This document shows, one piece after another, positions 28,443 through 36,862 of a DNA stretch of 64,000 nucleotides. Numbering within the stretch: the stretch's first letter is position 1; each line of letters opens with the position of its first letter. Location of the stretch: contig NZ_CP126093.1 in assembly GCF_030123065.1 (NCBI RefSeq), forward strand, positions 748,001 through 812,000. Direction: 5' to 3'. The notes under the pieces are model-generated. The model ran no database searches. It saw only the letters and a list, made by a program, of their open reading frames with translations, and was not told the DNA's origin. The translations under genes were made by a program, and so were the position numbers. Source of the DNA: Neobacillus sp. DY30. GTDB lineage: Bacteria; Bacillota; Bacilli; Bacillales; Cytobacillaceae.

Positions 28443-28868
28443 TTATAACGATGGTTTATTAAAAATAGTACCTAATATTTTTGTAGTAGAAAATAACAGT
28501 GAAACAAACCCAATAATCGTTAGTACAAAATAAAAAATTAATACCAGCCGGTAAACTAGGATTTGTGGGAAATAAGCCAAATAGAAAGTACCAAGATTTA
28601 ATACAATAAAATAGAACATTATACCAAGGTAATTAAAGTATTTATCCTTATTACCTTTTAAGTCTGATTTGTTTTGGACTATTAAACATGCAACCACTAA
28701 AGCCCCTAAGCCAATTGCAACGCTAATATTTAACTTGGCTGATTCTTTCATTAATTCAGAGAAAATTGCTGGACTTTTATATGTACCTGACAAAGAACCG
28801 ATAATAATAAGTATTGTCACTATTACCAAAGTGAATAATGTTTTAGCGTTTTTTAGAATTGTTGACAA
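28443..28868 (-). CDS. Four-helix membrane protein of unknown function
   Basis: 141 residues from a TTG start with GGAGGAG upstream. Hydrophobic segments lie at ~10-30, 47-64, 78-100 and 105-130. It has no recognised family. It lies between the ligase region and the repressor operon. Confidence 0.65.
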   Translation of the reverse strand: MSTILKNAKTLFTLVIVTILIIIGSLSGTYKSPAIFSELMKESAKLNISVAIGLGALVVACLIVQNKSDLKGNKDKYFNYLGIMFYFIVLNLGTFYLAYFPQILVYRLVLIFYFVLTIIGFVSLLFSTTKILGTIFNKPSL

Positions 28869-28895
28869 TGATACTCCTCCGTAAATACAACCTTT

Positions 28896-29126
28896 TCATT
28901 CAAGAGACGGTTGCGCTGTTTTCTCTAGGTTCATAACCAGCTGCGTAAAATCCTCTCCATCTACAATTACCTTTTCCAATAAACATGGATAAGGATGTTC
29001 TTTTTTTATCCACTTCCAAAATTCATAAGCTACTTCCTCAGGTTTCCTATTCTTTAACGGAAAGCTTCCCCTACGTAAGACACTATTGTCGTTCGTCGTG
29101 TAGAAAATCTGAATCAGTAAGTTCAT
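28896..29126 (-). CDS. Small mobile-element protein
   Basis: 76 residues; the start at 29126 (MNLLIQIF) is placed 9 bases after CGAGG. The body (VAYEFWKWIKKEHPYPCLLEKVI) is typical of short phage/ICE proteins of unknown role. It is the third gene of an overlapping minus-strand operon headed by the XRE repressor. Confidence 0.55.
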   Translation of the reverse strand: MNLLIQIFYTTNDNSVLRRGSFPLKNRKPEEVAYEFWKWIKKEHPYPCLLEKVIVDGEDFTQLVMNLEKTAQPSLE

Positions 29127-29268
29127 TCTCTTCAACCTCGTACAATTTCTTCAACATTTTATCTGTTTCCATTGTCACATCGTAAAAATGGACAATCCTT
29201 TGAATATCGTTAGGAGTATATCCATTTTCCTCAAATTGTTGAATCAGTTTCTTCCACTTCTCGTTCAT
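29083..29268 (-). CDS. Small mobile-element protein in the repressor operon
   Basis: 61 residues, start at 29268 behind AAAGGTGG. Acidic and helical (GYTPNDIQRIVHFYD, KLYEVEENELTDSD). It overlaps its neighbours by about 40 bp on each side, showing coupled translation. Function unknown. Confidence 0.55.
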   Translation of the reverse strand: MNEKWKKLIQQFEENGYTPNDIQRIVHFYDVTMETDKMLKKLYEVEENELTDSDFLHDERQ

Positions 29269-29449
29269 AGAGATCATCCACCTTTACTCCTAAAAAGTCG
29301 GCTAATTGAAAAGCCTTATCGAGCGATGGTAAGGTTTTTCCGGTGCTCCAATTTGACAATGTATTAGCAGATACTCCAAGCTTTTTCATTATGTATTCCC
29401 TTTTGTACGGTGATTGTTTAATTAATTGCCCAATGTTGCTTTTATACAT
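29231..29449 (-). CDS. XRE-family repressor
   Basis: 72 residues with one Cro/CI-type HTH: IKQSPYKREYIMKKLGVSANTLSNWSTG, then SLDKAFQLADFLGV. RBS GAGGTG. It is transcribed away from the plus-strand genes starting at 29600, the usual layout of a mobile-element immunity switch, so it probably represses the divergent promoter in 29450-29599. Confidence 0.88.
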   Translation of the reverse strand: MYKSNIGQLIKQSPYKREYIMKKLGVSANTLSNWSTGKTLPSLDKAFQLADFLGVKVDDLYEREVEETDSTI

Positions 29450-29599
29450 ATGAACACCTCACCATTTAATTCGACAAAATTCAATGTCATCCCTTTAACA
29501 ATATTACTTACAAGAAAATCAAACTATTTTTGTGATAGATAGTTATATATAGGTCATAGCGCTCATACCATTTAGTAATCGAGTGAAAGGAGGAAAAAA

Positions 29600-29818
29600 A
29601 TGAGCAACAAAAGAGTAAAATCGGTTTCTTTTAATATAACCAATCCACAGGAGAAAGAGTTTTTAGAGCGCCTCGAAAAAGAAAAAATAGAGTTTAGTGG
29701 TTATGTTAAGGAATTAATATTAGCAGATGTGCAGCGACGAAATGCACCGCTTAAAATCGTCAAACGAAACGAAAGCGGTGGCATTAAAATAGTCGTTGGT
29801 AATACCTCTTCCCATTAA
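29600..29818 (+). CDS. Small DNA-binding-like protein (possible ribbon-helix-helix)
   Basis: 72 residues with AAAGGAGG at 29587. The start KRVKSVSFNITNPQEKEFLERL, followed by FSGYVKELILADV, has the strand-helix-helix look of plasmid/ICE copy or partition proteins. First gene of the rightward operon opposite the XRE repressor. Confidence 0.6.
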   Translation: MSNKRVKSVSFNITNPQEKEFLERLEKEKIEFSGYVKELILADVQRRNAPLKIVKRNESGGIKIVVGNTSSH

Positions 29819-29855
29819 GATTCCACAGTACCACTGTAACACGCTTGACATTGTC

Positions 29856-29871
29856 AATCGTCATGACGATT
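29856..29871. promoter_or_regulatory. Perfect 16-bp palindrome upstream of the RHH gene
   Basis: AATCGTCATGACGATT, overlapping the spacer of a TTGACA (29845-29850) promoter-like site. A smaller repeat ACAGTaccACTGT is 25 bp upstream. It is a good candidate operator for the downstream RHH-like protein. Confidence 0.5.
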
Positions 29872-29890
29872 TCAAAAGGGAGGGTTCGTA

Positions 29891-30166
29891 ATGATAGAAG
29901 GGAAGGGGCTTGGTGGCAAGCGGGTTCATAGGGTGAACGTCTCGCTGACAAACAAGCAGGCATTCAAACTAAACCGCCTGGCTACAGCATGCAACATGAA
30001 GCCAACGACACTGGCTGCAGTGCTTATTGAAAAGGGGCTTAACGATGATAGGCTTGTCTCAGAGTTGCAAAAGGAATATTGCACCGAAAAAGCTTATCGA
30101 GTGGTCCTCGTCAAGGATAACGGTGAACTGAACTACGTATTGTACGGAAGAGAGGACATCTCATGA
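29891..30166 (+). CDS. Ribbon-helix-helix-like regulator
   Basis: 91 residues, RBS GGGAGGG. KRVHRVNVSLTNKQAFKLNRL, then KPTTLAAVLIEKGLND, fits a CopG/Arc-type DNA-binding fold. It overlaps the next gene by 4 bp. Probably autoregulates through the palindrome just upstream. Confidence 0.65.
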   Translation: MIEGKGLGGKRVHRVNVSLTNKQAFKLNRLATACNMKPTTLAAVLIEKGLNDDRLVSELQKEYCTEKAYRVVLVKDNGELNYVLYGREDIS

Positions 30167-30414
30167 GCTGGATCAGTTATATTACAGGCGGTATGACTGT
30201 GATATTGGCATATGCGTTTTATGCGGTAGGGATGGGAGACGGAGAAGAGGAACTTTGCGAAGAAGAAAATAATGTGGTCGTTAACGACTTCTCTGGAAGA
30301 TACGTGACTTTAAGCTGCCAGACATGCAGGAAGTTGAAGAGACACAAAGAAGTCGAGCCAAACCTGTTTCAGTGTACGAAATGCAAGCGGCACGTTGATA
30401 TAAGGTATGCTTAA
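30163..30414 (+). CDS. Membrane-anchored zinc-ribbon protein
   Basis: 83 residues. An N-terminal membrane helix (YITGGMTVILAYAFYAVG), an acidic linker, then a four-Cys zinc ribbon (CQTC ... FQCTKCKRH). The ATG overlaps the previous stop (ATGA), so it is coupled to the RHH gene. Function unknown. Confidence 0.65.
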   Translation: MSWISYITGGMTVILAYAFYAVGMGDGEEELCEEENNVVVNDFSGRYVTLSCQTCRKLKRHKEVEPNLFQCTKCKRHVDIRYA

Positions 30415-30443
30415 TAAATTTAAAGTTATAGGGAGAGAATGCC

Positions 30444-30695
30444 ATGAGTAGTGAGGATTACAATAGATTTACTAAAGCGGAGCTTATTAAGGAAATTGAA
30501 AATTTACAGGCGCAAGTTGAATATTTAGAAGAAAGACAAGAGGATTTTGAGGATCAACTTGAAAAATTAAAGACTGAAAATGAACGTCATAGTAGGAGCA
30601 TTCATGATTATGAACAAAAAGAAAGAGAAGAGGAGGTATACAGTCAATTTCCCCATATGAGACCATTATGGATGAGAAAGGGCTTTGACTATTAG
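30444..30695 (+). CDS. Short coiled-coil protein
   Basis: 83 residues, RBS GGGAGAG. Nearly the whole protein up to residue 65 is a heptad coiled coil (KAELIKEIENLQAQVEYLEE). No catalytic motif. The last gene before a terminator. Confidence 0.6.
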   Translation: MSSEDYNRFTKAELIKEIENLQAQVEYLEERQEDFEDQLEKLKTENERHSRSIHDYEQKEREEEVYSQFPHMRPLWMRKGFDY

Positions 30696-30770
30696 ATGCT
30701 TAATTTTACAAACCAGTGACCGTGTTCGTTTGGGTTCCTCATTCTAAAATATATGAACATTATTGTCTTA

Positions 30771-30803
30771 AAGCCGCCATTAAAACTTGGCGGTCTTTTT
30801 TTG
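30771..30803 (+). terminator. Intrinsic terminator of the small-gene operon
   Basis: GCCGCC pairs with GGCGGT around ATTAAAACTT, followed by seven Ts. Confidence 0.85.
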
Positions 30804-31189
30804 AGTTTAATAGCTCATAAGAATAACCACAAAATTAGTCCTGTTTTTCTGTGTTTCCTGAAATTTTCCCCATTGTTTAATCCTACCCTCTCCAGTAAAA
30901 TAATATCATTATAACTGCAATTTTGTCGGGTGATTATCTAAATTAATATAACCATCCTCAATAAGAAAGCGCGAATCTTATAATAGGTTCGAGTATTAAG
31001 GAATGAATATTCTGAAATATTTAAAAATATTAAATTAATTTTTACCAAGTGACATATTTCGACAAAAATAATATGTTTTAAGGTATACTATATGGGTATA
31101 GGATGTTTATATTCGCTTATTTCGGAAACACTTTTAAGAGTGTTTTTATTTTATCCTATTTGGGACAAGTAATACTGGAGGTATATATT
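30804..31189 (+). promoter_or_regulatory. Promoter and leader hairpin of the three-gene operon
   Basis: The stretch is AT-rich. A TATACT box at 31084-31089 is a plausible -10, with a weak TCGACA upstream at long spacing. A hairpin AAACACT/AGTGTTT (31126-31145) followed by TTATTTTA lies between it and the first gene, and could act as an attenuator. RBS GGAGG is at 31177. Confidence 0.45.
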
Positions 31190-31609
31190 ATGCCTAAAAT
31201 TTCAAGTTTCATGTATTGTCAGACCACAAAACATGAATATCCAGAATCAATAACTCCTTTAAACATCATTCCGATAGAATCAAAACCAGGTAGGTTTTCT
31301 TTTTCTGTTGTTTACTCAATTGTTGGATTCGATCCGAATAAAGATCATGATGGTTATGTTATTTTTTCTGATCCCAAGGGATTACCTATACTTGAGACAG
31401 AAAAATATAAATTACCTGTTGAAGAAAATCACGACAATGTAGTTGGTGACGTTGCTGGAAATCTGCTAAGTGGTGTTACAATGGCAGTGGAATTCGGTAA
31501 CTTATTATTGGAGAATGAGGGTCTTTTTAAAACAGAATTAATTTTTGATGGTGAGAAGTTAGGGGAATTTTATATTCCTGTAGTTTTAGGAGGTGAAGAA
31601 CATGAGTAA
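31190..31609 (+). CDS. Unknown protein, DUF6941-like, first gene of a three-gene operon
   Basis: 139 residues from the ATG at 31190 (MPKISSFMYC), 8 bases after GGAGG. A beta-rich pattern (GRFSFSVVYSIVGFDPNKD, NEGLFKTELIFDGEKLGEF) resembles DUF6941, whose function is unknown. It overlaps the next gene by 8 bp. It lies inside the mobile element and may be cargo. Confidence 0.5.
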   Translation: MPKISSFMYCQTTKHEYPESITPLNIIPIESKPGRFSFSVVYSIVGFDPNKDHDGYVIFSDPKGLPILETEKYKLPVEENHDNVVGDVAGNLLSGVTMAVEFGNLLLENEGLFKTELIFDGEKLGEFYIPVVLGGEEHE

Positions 31610-32090
31610 TCTTGCCTATGCAACTCTTAATGAAAAAGAAAATTATTCAATTAAAAAAATGGTTATTAATGGTACAATGGCAGCGTGTGTTGCTACGTCT
31701 GGAGTAGCAATCGTCGGTCAATTCTTTACAAAACCGACAAAACCTAGACCTATGCCATTAATTTCGTCAGCCAATGTAAAACAAACAGCAAATATCATAA
31801 AGAGTGTCCCACTTTCATATACTAGGCCTAAACCTTATGCAAGATCAAAAACTTTTGTGTTAAGGACCGTTGCTTCAAAGGGGGCGAAATCAGGAATGAT
31901 GGAACATGAAAAGGATCAGGTGAAAATGATTTCTTCATCGTCTTCATTCACAGGGCCTATTATAGGACGTGAGAGGAAACCGTTCGAGGAACTTGGTACA
32001 GAAAGAATAATAAAGAATCAAATCCAATCCAAGGGAATTATTGAATCGACGTTTTCATTTACAGGTCCTATTAAAAGACCATTGTCCTAG
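31602..32090 (+). CDS. Unknown protein with one membrane segment, second gene of the operon
   Basis: 162 residues from the ATG at 31602. A hydrophobic segment (residues ~22-42) is followed by a basic, Pro- and Ser-rich, probably disordered tail. SFTGPI occurs twice (near residues 110 and 153), an internal repeat that could be a binding motif. Function unknown. Confidence 0.5.
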   Translation: MSNLAYATLNEKENYSIKKMVINGTMAACVATSGVAIVGQFFTKPTKPRPMPLISSANVKQTANIIKSVPLSYTRPKPYARSKTFVLRTVASKGAKSGMMEHEKDQVKMISSSSSFTGPIIGRERKPFEELGTERIIKNQIQSKGIIESTFSFTGPIKRPLS

Positions 32091-32105
32091 GGAGTTGAAA
32101 GTATT

Positions 32106-32708
32106 TTGTCTTCGAATTGGTATGTAGAAATAGATGCATCAGAACATATAAGTCAGGGAGATATTTTTCTAAATGGTCCCATATTTACACCAATCCCAAC
32201 TTTAAAATATTCTAGGACTGGTGCAGGAAGGTATAATGATTGGGGATTAACAGGACTGAATACTAATATAGGTACTGCTAGTTTTGTTGTTATGAATCAA
32301 GCTTGTGATTTAGAGAGAGACCCACCTGAAACGGTGATAGTTGCCCAATTACACGATATGCTTTCAATGGAGTTAGAAGAGGGAAGAACAAGGAAGTCTT
32401 TTGTAAGTGAAGTACATGCCGGAAAAAGACCTAATTACTCAATAATCGGTGAATATTCAGGTGAGTTTGAAACGATAAGAATGACTTACCAAATCGTTGA
32501 TTTTTCATCTATATTTACATTACCATACGCACTTTTAGCAGATTATAGTCAAAATTATGGACCAAGGCTTAGGTTAAATACTCCACATCGGGAACTCTTA
32601 TCTCAGCAATTCGGGTATTATTATTCAAGGATTGGATTACCTAACGAGGACTTCATTAATAAAAAGCAATTAGAGGAAGTCATTAAAGAAGCAGAAAAGG
32701 ACTCTTAA
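32106..32708 (+). CDS. Unknown protein with an N-Q-A-C-D-L motif, third gene of the operon
   Basis: 200 residues from a TTG at 32106 with GGGAG about 12 bases upstream. SFVVMNQACDLERDPPETVI resembles the SQxCDL motif of uncharacterised proteins often seen near defence genes. The first part (ASEHISQGDIFLNGPIF) is conserved-looking. No catalytic family was recognised. It ends just before the long non-coding block. Confidence 0.5.
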   Translation: MSSNWYVEIDASEHISQGDIFLNGPIFTPIPTLKYSRTGAGRYNDWGLTGLNTNIGTASFVVMNQACDLERDPPETVIVAQLHDMLSMELEEGRTRKSFVSEVHAGKRPNYSIIGEYSGEFETIRMTYQIVDFSSIFTLPYALLADYSQNYGPRLRLNTPHRELLSQQFGYYYSRIGLPNEDFINKKQLEEVIKEAEKDS

Positions 32709-32859
32709 GTTTGAGCCCTTTTTTTATGTCTGCTAATTGTCCGCATATTTGTCCGCAATATATCTTTGTTTTATTTAACATTATTTTAATTAGGTCATGA
32801 CAAAACCCTTTATTAATATGGTTTTTTATTATTTATTTATTCCTATTGTATATGCACAT

Positions 32860-33985
32860 GAATGGGCGGCATGATGTAAACATTTAATCAAGAAACATAT
32901 CTAAGGATTTACTGGCCTCAATTCCAGAGAACCGTTTGTAAATACCATCTTTTTACGGGCACCATCCATATACACCACCAACGGTCACCCGTGGTACCTA
33001 CACATTGCACTTTGATGTCTGCTTAATTCATTGATCGTAAATAAAGAGACTTAGATACCATGATGATCCTCATTTCCCATTAGTTGTTTTCCCCAAGCTA
33101 TGTTGCCGAATGTTCTCGGGTGCAGCCGATGCCATGAGTGAAGTACTCGATATGCCTCTTTGCTGCCTAAATTATTGGGCAAACCGGTTGTCTGAGTAGT
33201 CGATAGCCGACCAGTAGGCAGAGGATTCCCCGGTAATACCTTTTCTATCACATAAATATCTTAGACAAATACCAACGAGGACGCGCGAGTCTGAGGTGCA
33301 CACACTGTCGATGAGTCTTTATGAAGAACAGTGAAGACATTCAATGTTGACTAGTAAATGCCACTTTCTAAGCCACTGAAGATAGTTTCTACTACGTTGG
33401 CAAGTGCCAGCCGCTTGTTGGAACCACGTCATGGATGAGTATCTGCGGTGCTCATCATTTGCCCATATTGAGCCACCAACCGTGAATATCCTTTCCTGCC
33501 ATAATATGAAAAATAACCCGTGAATTTGCTGTTATCTGCGAGTGCTGGGCTATGGGGAAAACCGATTTTGGATGGGGTTATTGCTGTGCCCAGCCACCGT
33601 TACCAAATTGACTGACCTCGTGAATTGAGATAGCCAGAGAAATATCGTTTTCTTGTTAAGGATTTCCCAGACGTAAGATCATGTCCCTTCAGAGTCAAAC
33701 GGATATTGACTTATGCAAAAAACTTGGTTCCAAGTGTCTGTTTGATTACTTTTCAAGGACAATTGATATCAGTTTCCTCGTTGATGGACACCTGAGTGAA
33801 GGTGAAAGGTCCCGAACAGTCTGCGTCCTACATAGGCGGGCTTTCATAATCAATTTCATCGGCGTGAGTGCCATGGCACACATGACGGCAACCATTGGTG
33901 TTAAAGACATTCGCAGCTCGCCATGGATTAAGCGACCGAAACAATCATTGGTAAGAAGATACGAGAACAGTATTATTTAAACAAT
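32860..33985 (+). ncRNA. Candidate large structured non-coding RNA
   Basis: A gene-free stretch of ~1.1 kb, visibly richer in G and C than its neighbours. It is dense in potential stems: CTGCCTA 33163 with TAGGCAG 33215; GGTTGTC 33186 with GCCGACC 33206 (nested); CTTAGAC 33260 with GTCTGAG 33289; CACTGT 33303 with ACAGTG 33328; GATGAG 33434 with CTCATC 33451; GTGCTGGGC 33542 with GCCCAGcCAC 33588; CACCT 33789 with AGGTG 33800. The T-G wobbles at 33189/33209 and 33262/33293 are legal only if the plus strand is the RNA. Two ~200-300-base reading frames inside have no ribosome site. Ends and promoter are not defined. It could be a GOLLD/ROOL-like or new class of ornate RNA. Confidence 0.55.
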
Positions 33986-34059
33986 GTAGTGTTTATACAT
34001 AATATAGCGTTTGTGTTAGGGTAAAATAATGCATAAATAAATTAAAGAGAGGTTAACCC

Positions 34060-34785
34060 ATGGATGGTAGCAATTACTACATCGGTTTAGGTGGACAGTT
34101 AGTAAATAGAGATTTAGAACAAATGGGTCATCAGTCATTCTTTTTGCGGACTTTAATAGAAGAAATTCCAGAAGTATTGGATGGAATAAAAGAAATTTAT
34201 TTTGAGTTTGAAGCTATATGTGATTCTTTGGGAAAAGAAAGAAACAAATCACTTCTTCTTTATACAATTGAAGATATTAATGCTACTCAATCAATAAAAA
34301 AGCAAATAGAGGATTGGGCAAAACGATGGTACATAAATGAGGAGTGGATATTTACATATTTATTCCAGACTTTTATGGTTTGGTATGAAAATGAAAAAAT
34401 GAAGTTTAACATAATCATGTTTAATTCGGCCGTTGGGAATGCTAGGGAAATACTCCAGAAAGAAAAATTAAATGAAAAAATAGAATTACCAAGATATAAC
34501 CCTATTTTACAAACAGAAAAGGAATATCGAGAAAAGGTTGAAAAATTAATTTCCAGTCATATAAAGAGGACAAACCAGGAATTTGAGGAAAATGGGTACA
34601 TATGCTCAAAGGAAAAAAAAACAAATGAACATTACACATGGCTTGTGTATTATCACGTTTTAGGCTGGACCTTTGATGAAATTGCTGATCAATTTTTTAA
34701 AAACAAGGCAGCAACGGTAAGGAAGGAAGTAAATTATATTTATGAAGTTATTGGAATTAATAAGGATAATAGAAAAAAGAGATAA
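34060..34785 (+). CDS. Unknown protein with C-terminal HTH-like region
   Basis: 241 residues with GAGAGG at 34047. The N-terminal two thirds are helical and charged. The C-terminal segment YYHVLGWTFDEIADQFFKNKAATVRKEV looks like a sigma-region-4-like helix-turn-helix. Perhaps a late-gene or element-specific regulator. It starts just after the candidate RNA and ends at a strong terminator. Confidence 0.6.
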   Translation: MDGSNYYIGLGGQLVNRDLEQMGHQSFFLRTLIEEIPEVLDGIKEIYFEFEAICDSLGKERNKSLLLYTIEDINATQSIKKQIEDWAKRWYINEEWIFTYLFQTFMVWYENEKMKFNIIMFNSAVGNAREILQKEKLNEKIELPRYNPILQTEKEYREKVEKLISSHIKRTNQEFEENGYICSKEKKTNEHYTWLVYYHVLGWTFDEIADQFFKNKAATVRKEVNYIYEVIGINKDNRKKR

Positions 34786-34812
34786 TATTATACTCTAAAA
34801 TAATTATTTTGT

Positions 34813-34850
34813 GAAGACCCTTAGTGTAAAAAGCTAAGGGTCTTCTTGTT
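34813..34850 (+). terminator. Intrinsic terminator
   Basis: A perfect 12-bp stem GAAGACCCTTAG/CTAAGGGTCTTC, followed by TTGTTATTTT. Confidence 0.9.
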
Positions 34851-34905
34851 ATTTTGTCGTCCTAGTATTCTAGAGTTGTACTAAGTTGAAAGGAAGTGAT
34901 TTAAA

Positions 34906-35079
34906 TTGAATTTGTTAAGAATGAATGAAGTTGCTGAGATTTTAGGTGTTTCCCGCGATAGGGCATATGCACTCGTTAGAAAAGGAATCTTACCTGCAGT
35001 GTACTTAGGCAGGCAAATAAGGATAGAACCAGAACAACTCTCAAATTGGATATCAAAAGGAGGAAAAGCAAATGAATGA
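34906..35079 (+). CDS. Excisionase-like HTH protein
   Basis: 57 residues from a TTG at 34906, with AGGAAGTG 7 bases upstream. The sequence is a helix-turn-helix of the excisionase/MerR-like HTH_17 type: NEVAEILGVSRDRAYALV, then LPAVYLGRQIRIEPEQL. Such proteins direct excision by a site-specific recombinase or activate replication genes in islands; the recombinase here is 2.6 kb downstream. The gene is short but complete. Confidence 0.8.
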   Translation: MNLLRMNEVAEILGVSRDRAYALVRKGILPAVYLGRQIRIEPEQLSNWISKGGKANE

Positions 35080-35120
35080 TTCTCTGGTGACTTACTAGAT
35101 TAATTTGAGGGTGAGGTATT

Positions 35121-35960
35121 ATGGCTGACGTACAGTTGGAGAATGGTTACACAATGATGGCTAATGAAATATTTGAACAAATGGCAAGAATCAAATTGAG
35201 CCCAACCCAATACCGTCTGCTATTTGTTATTTGGCGATATACTTACGGATTTAAAAGGAAAGAACATCGTTTGTCTTTGAAGTTTTTAAGTCAGGCAACC
35301 GGTTGTGATCTAAGACAAATTCAGCGCGAATTAAAGAGTCTAGAAGAAAGGAGAGTGATTATCCAGGATATTAAATCCGGCAGTTACAGAAAAATTTCTT
35401 TTAATAAAAATCATGACACATGGATTGGTAAAACAGCCATTGGTAAAACAACGATTGGTGAAATAGACAGTGGTGACATAGGTGAAAACGTCAAAGCTTC
35501 CCTTGGTGAAACTGACAACCAAGAAAGAAAAAAAGAAAATATTAAAGAAACTAATGATGAGCATATGGACCAGCCTAATCCTTCCAAAGAATTTGAAAAG
35601 TATTTTGGACTTCTCCAATCAGGGGCCTTCTCGAATCAAATTAAAGAATGGGTTCATAATAGTCGGTTTCAAGAACCTGAAGCCATTATTTGTGAGGTGA
35701 TTAAAAGGGCAAAATTAAATTCACCTAAACAACCAGTCAAATATATTCAATCTATTTTGGTCAGCTTACACAATTCGGGTCTTTTCACTTTAACAGCTGT
35801 TCAGGATTTCAATGCAAAGTTTGATCAAAAGGTAAAGCACGTTAACAAAAGCCCGCAGCAGATATCATTAAAACGGCCTGACCATTGGAATGAGCCGGAA
35901 ACCTTAACAGATGAAGACTTATTTAAATTAAGAGAAATAGAGGCAGAAATGCCTTACTAG
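35121..35960 (+). CDS. Phage-type replication protein (O-like N-terminal domain)
   Basis: 279 residues, RBS GAGGTA. The N-terminus VQLENGYTMMANEIFEQMAR, then LFVIWRYTYGFKRKEHRLSL, is the winged-helix domain of phage replication protein O, which binds the origin. A low-complexity TIGE/SGDIGE stretch (residues ~98-125) links it to a helical C-terminal part. It is followed 11 bp later by the helicase loader, a standard replication pair. Confidence 0.88.
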   Translation: MADVQLENGYTMMANEIFEQMARIKLSPTQYRLLFVIWRYTYGFKRKEHRLSLKFLSQATGCDLRQIQRELKSLEERRVIIQDIKSGSYRKISFNKNHDTWIGKTAIGKTTIGEIDSGDIGENVKASLGETDNQERKKENIKETNDEHMDQPNPSKEFEKYFGLLQSGAFSNQIKEWVHNSRFQEPEAIICEVIKRAKLNSPKQPVKYIQSILVSLHNSGLFTLTAVQDFNAKFDQKVKHVNKSPQQISLKRPDHWNEPETLTDEDLFKLREIEAEMPY

Positions 35961-35971
35961 GGGGAACGTGT

Positions 35972-36862
35972 ATGCAAAGCGCAAACAGCTTTCTATCTAA
36001 GGGAATGGATGATATTTACAGAAAATTTGTTATGCGTTCTGTACCTAAATTAAAGGGACAGAAGTTTGAAACGAAATTCCAGGCTGGAATGCTAATGTGC
36101 CCTGGTTGTTTTCAAAGCGGAAAAAATGGGACTGGAGCGGTATATTTTCGCCTTAACACAGATGACGATTGGATTCAGGTTGGTGAGATTTCTAAGTGCA
36201 CCAAATGTAGGGAAGTTGAGGTACTTAAAGAATATCAGAATAAGAGTTTGGAGAAGCAAATAAGAGAAATAGGAGCCCGATTGATGTCAGAGTATTTTAT
36301 TCTTCCGAATGATTTAAGGAATGCTGGTTTTAAGAACTATCTAGAGACAAACAATGTTAACTTAAGAGCGAAAAAAGAGGCTGTACAGTACACCAAAACC
36401 TTTATTGATAATATAGATGAACGACATAATCTATTAATCATGGGAAACCCGGGAACTGGAAAATCACACCTTTGCGCTGCTATTGCAAGAACAGTTAAAG
36501 AAAAAGGGATTGTTGTAGGGTTTTTAACAACTGGTCAGTTGCTATCAAAAATCAAAGCTACTTATCAAAATGGAGCAAGCAAAACAGAGAAAAAAATATT
36601 CGAAGATATAAAAAAATTAGATCTCCTTATCCTTGATGATTTAGGATCTGAAGCAAAAGGGGGAAATGATGATTGGAGGAAATCAATGATCTTCGAGGTA
36701 GTAAATAGCCGGATTGGACTTCCGACTATTTATACCAGCAACTTGACGGAAACTGACCTACCCGTGGCAGTGGGAGAAAGAGTCTATAGCCGTCTATATA
36801 ATAATACAAAATTTATTGATTTGTTTACAGATGATTATCGGAAAAAATTAATGATCAAGTAG
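35972..36862 (+). CDS. DnaC-like helicase loader with N-terminal zinc finger
   Basis: AAA+ ATPase that delivers the replicative helicase to the origin opened by the preceding protein. 296 residues. Zinc-binding CPGC ... CTKC (residues ~47-75), Walker A NPGTGKSH, Walker B LLILDDLG, sensor-1 TSNL, and RLYNN near the arginine finger. RBS GGGGGAA. A host-directed replication role inside the mobile element is clear. Confidence 0.9.
   Translation: MQSANSFLSKGMDDIYRKFVMRSVPKLKGQKFETKFQAGMLMCPGCFQSGKNGTGAVYFRLNTDDDWIQVGEISKCTKCREVEVLKEYQNKSLEKQIREIGARLMSEYFILPNDLRNAGFKNYLETNNVNLRAKKEAVQYTKTFIDNIDERHNLLIMGNPGTGKSHLCAAIARTVKEKGIVVGFLTTGQLLSKIKATYQNGASKTEKKIFEDIKKLDLLILDDLGSEAKGGNDDWRKSMIFEVVNSRIGLPTIYTSNLTETDLPVAVGERVYSRLYNNTKFIDLFTDDYRKKLMIK

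Noticed and set aside
33051..33251. Minus-strand frame of 66 codons inside the structured block
   Set aside because: No ribosome site, no similarity to any family I know, and both halves of it fall in long stems. Chance frame.
33681..33980. Plus-strand frame of 99 codons inside the structured block
   Set aside because: Starts without a ribosome site, and its composition follows the hairpins around it. I judge it a chance frame, though a protein search should be run before calling the whole block RNA.
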